A stretch of DNA of 64,000 nt from Eutrigla gurnardus (Eukaryota; Chordata; Actinopteri; Perciformes; Triglidae): positions 14,453,986-14,517,985 of the forward strand of contig OY741266.1 in assembly GCA_963514095.1 (NCBI GenBank). The letters run 5' to 3'. Shown in pieces: positions 62,236-64,000 of the stretch (positions are counted from its first letter, which is position 1; every line of letters starts with the position of its first letter). The notes below the pieces were generated by a model. It had not been told where the DNA came from. It was given only the letters and a program-made list of their open reading frames with translations, and searched no databases. A program made the position numbers and the translations under genes.

Positions 62236-64000
62236 GAGAGTCAGACACTCCAGGGAATGCATAGGAGTTCTTCCCATAAGCCTTACCATGACGTAAGGAG
62301 ACAGTTATGTGCACAAAGTAGGCTTTTCTCAGCTCTGCCCTGTGGCCATGTAGGCAGACAGAATCCAGAATAATGCACCAAGAAACAGTTGAGAAACTGG
62401 AGACATAGGGGGGGAGAGGGAGCTAATATTCTCATTCATTTATGTCAAACATCTAACATTGCTAAAACAATGTAGTCTAACAGGATCCTTATCATGTGAT
62501 GCAATCTCTCACATGAATAACTATATTTAGGCTTGTAACACATGATCATAACCTCATATTGGCTCTAATGACTGTGCTTTATGTTGTCTGAACCTTGATG
62601 AATGTACAGCTTTTTAACAATTACAAACACTATGTATAATGGCTTATTAAAGAGACTGAGCGTATAGAGGAATCACAGAGATAATTATCCATACCATGCT
62701 TAAATGGTATGGTATGGATTTCTATCCAGCATGTTGGAATCAAAGCCCTTCAAAATACTCCAAATCTTTTTAATTTTCATGATGATGACCATCAAGGCAC
62801 ATAGCGCCGGAGAAACAATGCAATTTTTTCAGTTCTCCATTTGTAAAAGTTGCAGATAGTACCTGATACCCTTTTTCCTCAGTTGAGGTTCTAAGTGAGC
62901 CAGGAGTTCAAACCGCTGATTGGTCAGAGAGAATCACCACTAGATCTGTCACCTGTGCAACATGGGACATCCTGTACAAACCTGATATTCATAGCGCTCA
63001 AACAGATTATTATTATATTTTTTTTTAAATATCGGCGCTCAAAACTACACTTTACCATTGAAGTGCAGCCCTTCCTCTGTTTTGCCGATGAAAGGACTCA
63101 GTGAGTGTTAGGGTGGCAGTTTTGCGCTGTGGCGCTGTAGCGATCAGCTGTGACTGCTTCCTACAGTGAGACATTTCAATTAATAGGAAAACTCATGGGT
63201 GTGGTATCAAAGGCAAGATTTTGGTATTGTGACAATAGCAAAGTGAGTAGAGTTGAACCAATCCATGCAGTGGAAATGAGCATACGTGTTGAGCACAGTT
63301 GGGCGACTGTACTATGATGGACTCTATTCAGTGTCTCCATGTGGTGTTCACATCACAGAAGCTCATCTGTGTGTGTGTCAGTGGCCATTTTCCAGTTCAG
63401 GCTTAGATGTTCTTCCTATGGGACAACTTTGTGTTGACAACATGGATGTTTGTTTCAAGTTTGCCATTCCAACTATAACACTTGTTATTTTACACATTAA
63501 TGACCTCATTATTTTTTATGAGACGAGATCAAAGTAGTATAATTACCTTTAGCAGCAGATGTGTCTGCTGCTGTTTGGTGAAAACACGGAAGAGTGTTTG
63601 ATATTCACCTTATGGTTGCTGACACTAGCTGCCTTCAGACATCGTTCCCTGATACTTTCATTCTCTCATGAGCGAAATGCAGTTGCGCAGCCCATCGTTT
63701 ACTCTTGTCATGTCTTTCTTTAATCATATGCCTAACCTCTTTTACTGTGACTGTGCCATTTTTAAGATGCACTGCTGTAGCTGGATCTTTGCTGCTCACA
63801 TAGCAGCGGTTCACATGTGGCTTTGCTTGGGCCCCGAGGGTGGAGGGTTGAGGGAAGGGGAGGTCTAAAGGGCATTATGCTGATGATGAGGCTCTTCAGC
63901 CGCCGCTGTACAATAGGTTGTATTGTCTGACACCAGCAGCCCAGATCACATTCAGTTCACTGTGAGTTCATTTTCCTCATCCTGGCCGGAGCATGTTGGT

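Larger units (their letters stand above)
57765..64000 (+). other. First intron of the pkn1-like gene (to window edge)
   Basis: No exon recognised. It contains the TTAA-flanked inverted-repeat transposon (59813-60371), a dispersed repeat fragment (61125-61205) and a CA microsatellite (62214-62235). Confidence 0.5.

Overview
The window is a piece of a ray-finned (teleost-type) fish genome. Evidence: split genes with GT-AG introns, vertebrate protein families at fish-like divergence, AT-rich introns with many microsatellites, and short interspersed elements typical of bony fish. Five genes are supported. I built four from exon to exon by following reading frame and splice sites; the fifth is seen only as its first exon. 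Left edge, minus strand: a pglyrp2-like peptidoglycan-recognition amidase (start codon at 3910, 3' end cut off by the window edge). 7012-17975, plus strand: a complete 14-exon mcoln1 (mucolipin-1/TRPML1), 587 aa, with two CLEAR/E-box sites upstream. 22.6-50.5 kb, plus strand: a long gene with a non-coding first exon, a first intron of about 11 kb and a 1485-aa low-complexity protein that I assign tentatively to prr36. 51095-54353, minus strand: a complete 7-exon homologue of the uncharacterised human C19orf67 (UPF0575), 352 aa. 57744 onward, plus strand: a GC-rich promoter, long 5' leader and a 7-codon first coding exon that best fits pkn1; its intron runs off the right edge. From memory, the human counterparts all lie on 19p13 (MCOLN1 and PRR36 in 19p13.2; C19orf67, PKN1 and PGLYRP2 in 19p13.12), so the block looks like conserved vertebrate linkage compressed into 60 kb. 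pglyrp2 and mcoln1 are divergent; prr36 and the C19orf67 homologue are convergent (tail to tail); the C19orf67 homologue and pkn1 are divergent. The gene products are not an obvious pathway: secreted immune amidase, lysosomal cation channel, a disordered coiled-coil protein, an uncharacterised protein and a Rho-effector kinase. Non-genic DNA holds a decayed LINE reverse-transcriptase fragment (4.87-5.22 kb), a tRNA-derived SINE-like element (55.93-56.13 kb), a TTAA-flanked inverted-repeat transposon with a nested palindrome (59.81-60.37 kb), an inverted-repeat element in a pglyrp2 intron, further short repeat fragments and many microsatellites. No prokaryotic, CRISPR or viral content was seen. 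The most unusual signals are the paired CLEAR boxes before mcoln1, exon 4 of the C19orf67 homologue bracketed by complementary CA and TG repeats at its splice sites, and a perfect nuclear-receptor DR1 element just upstream of that gene.
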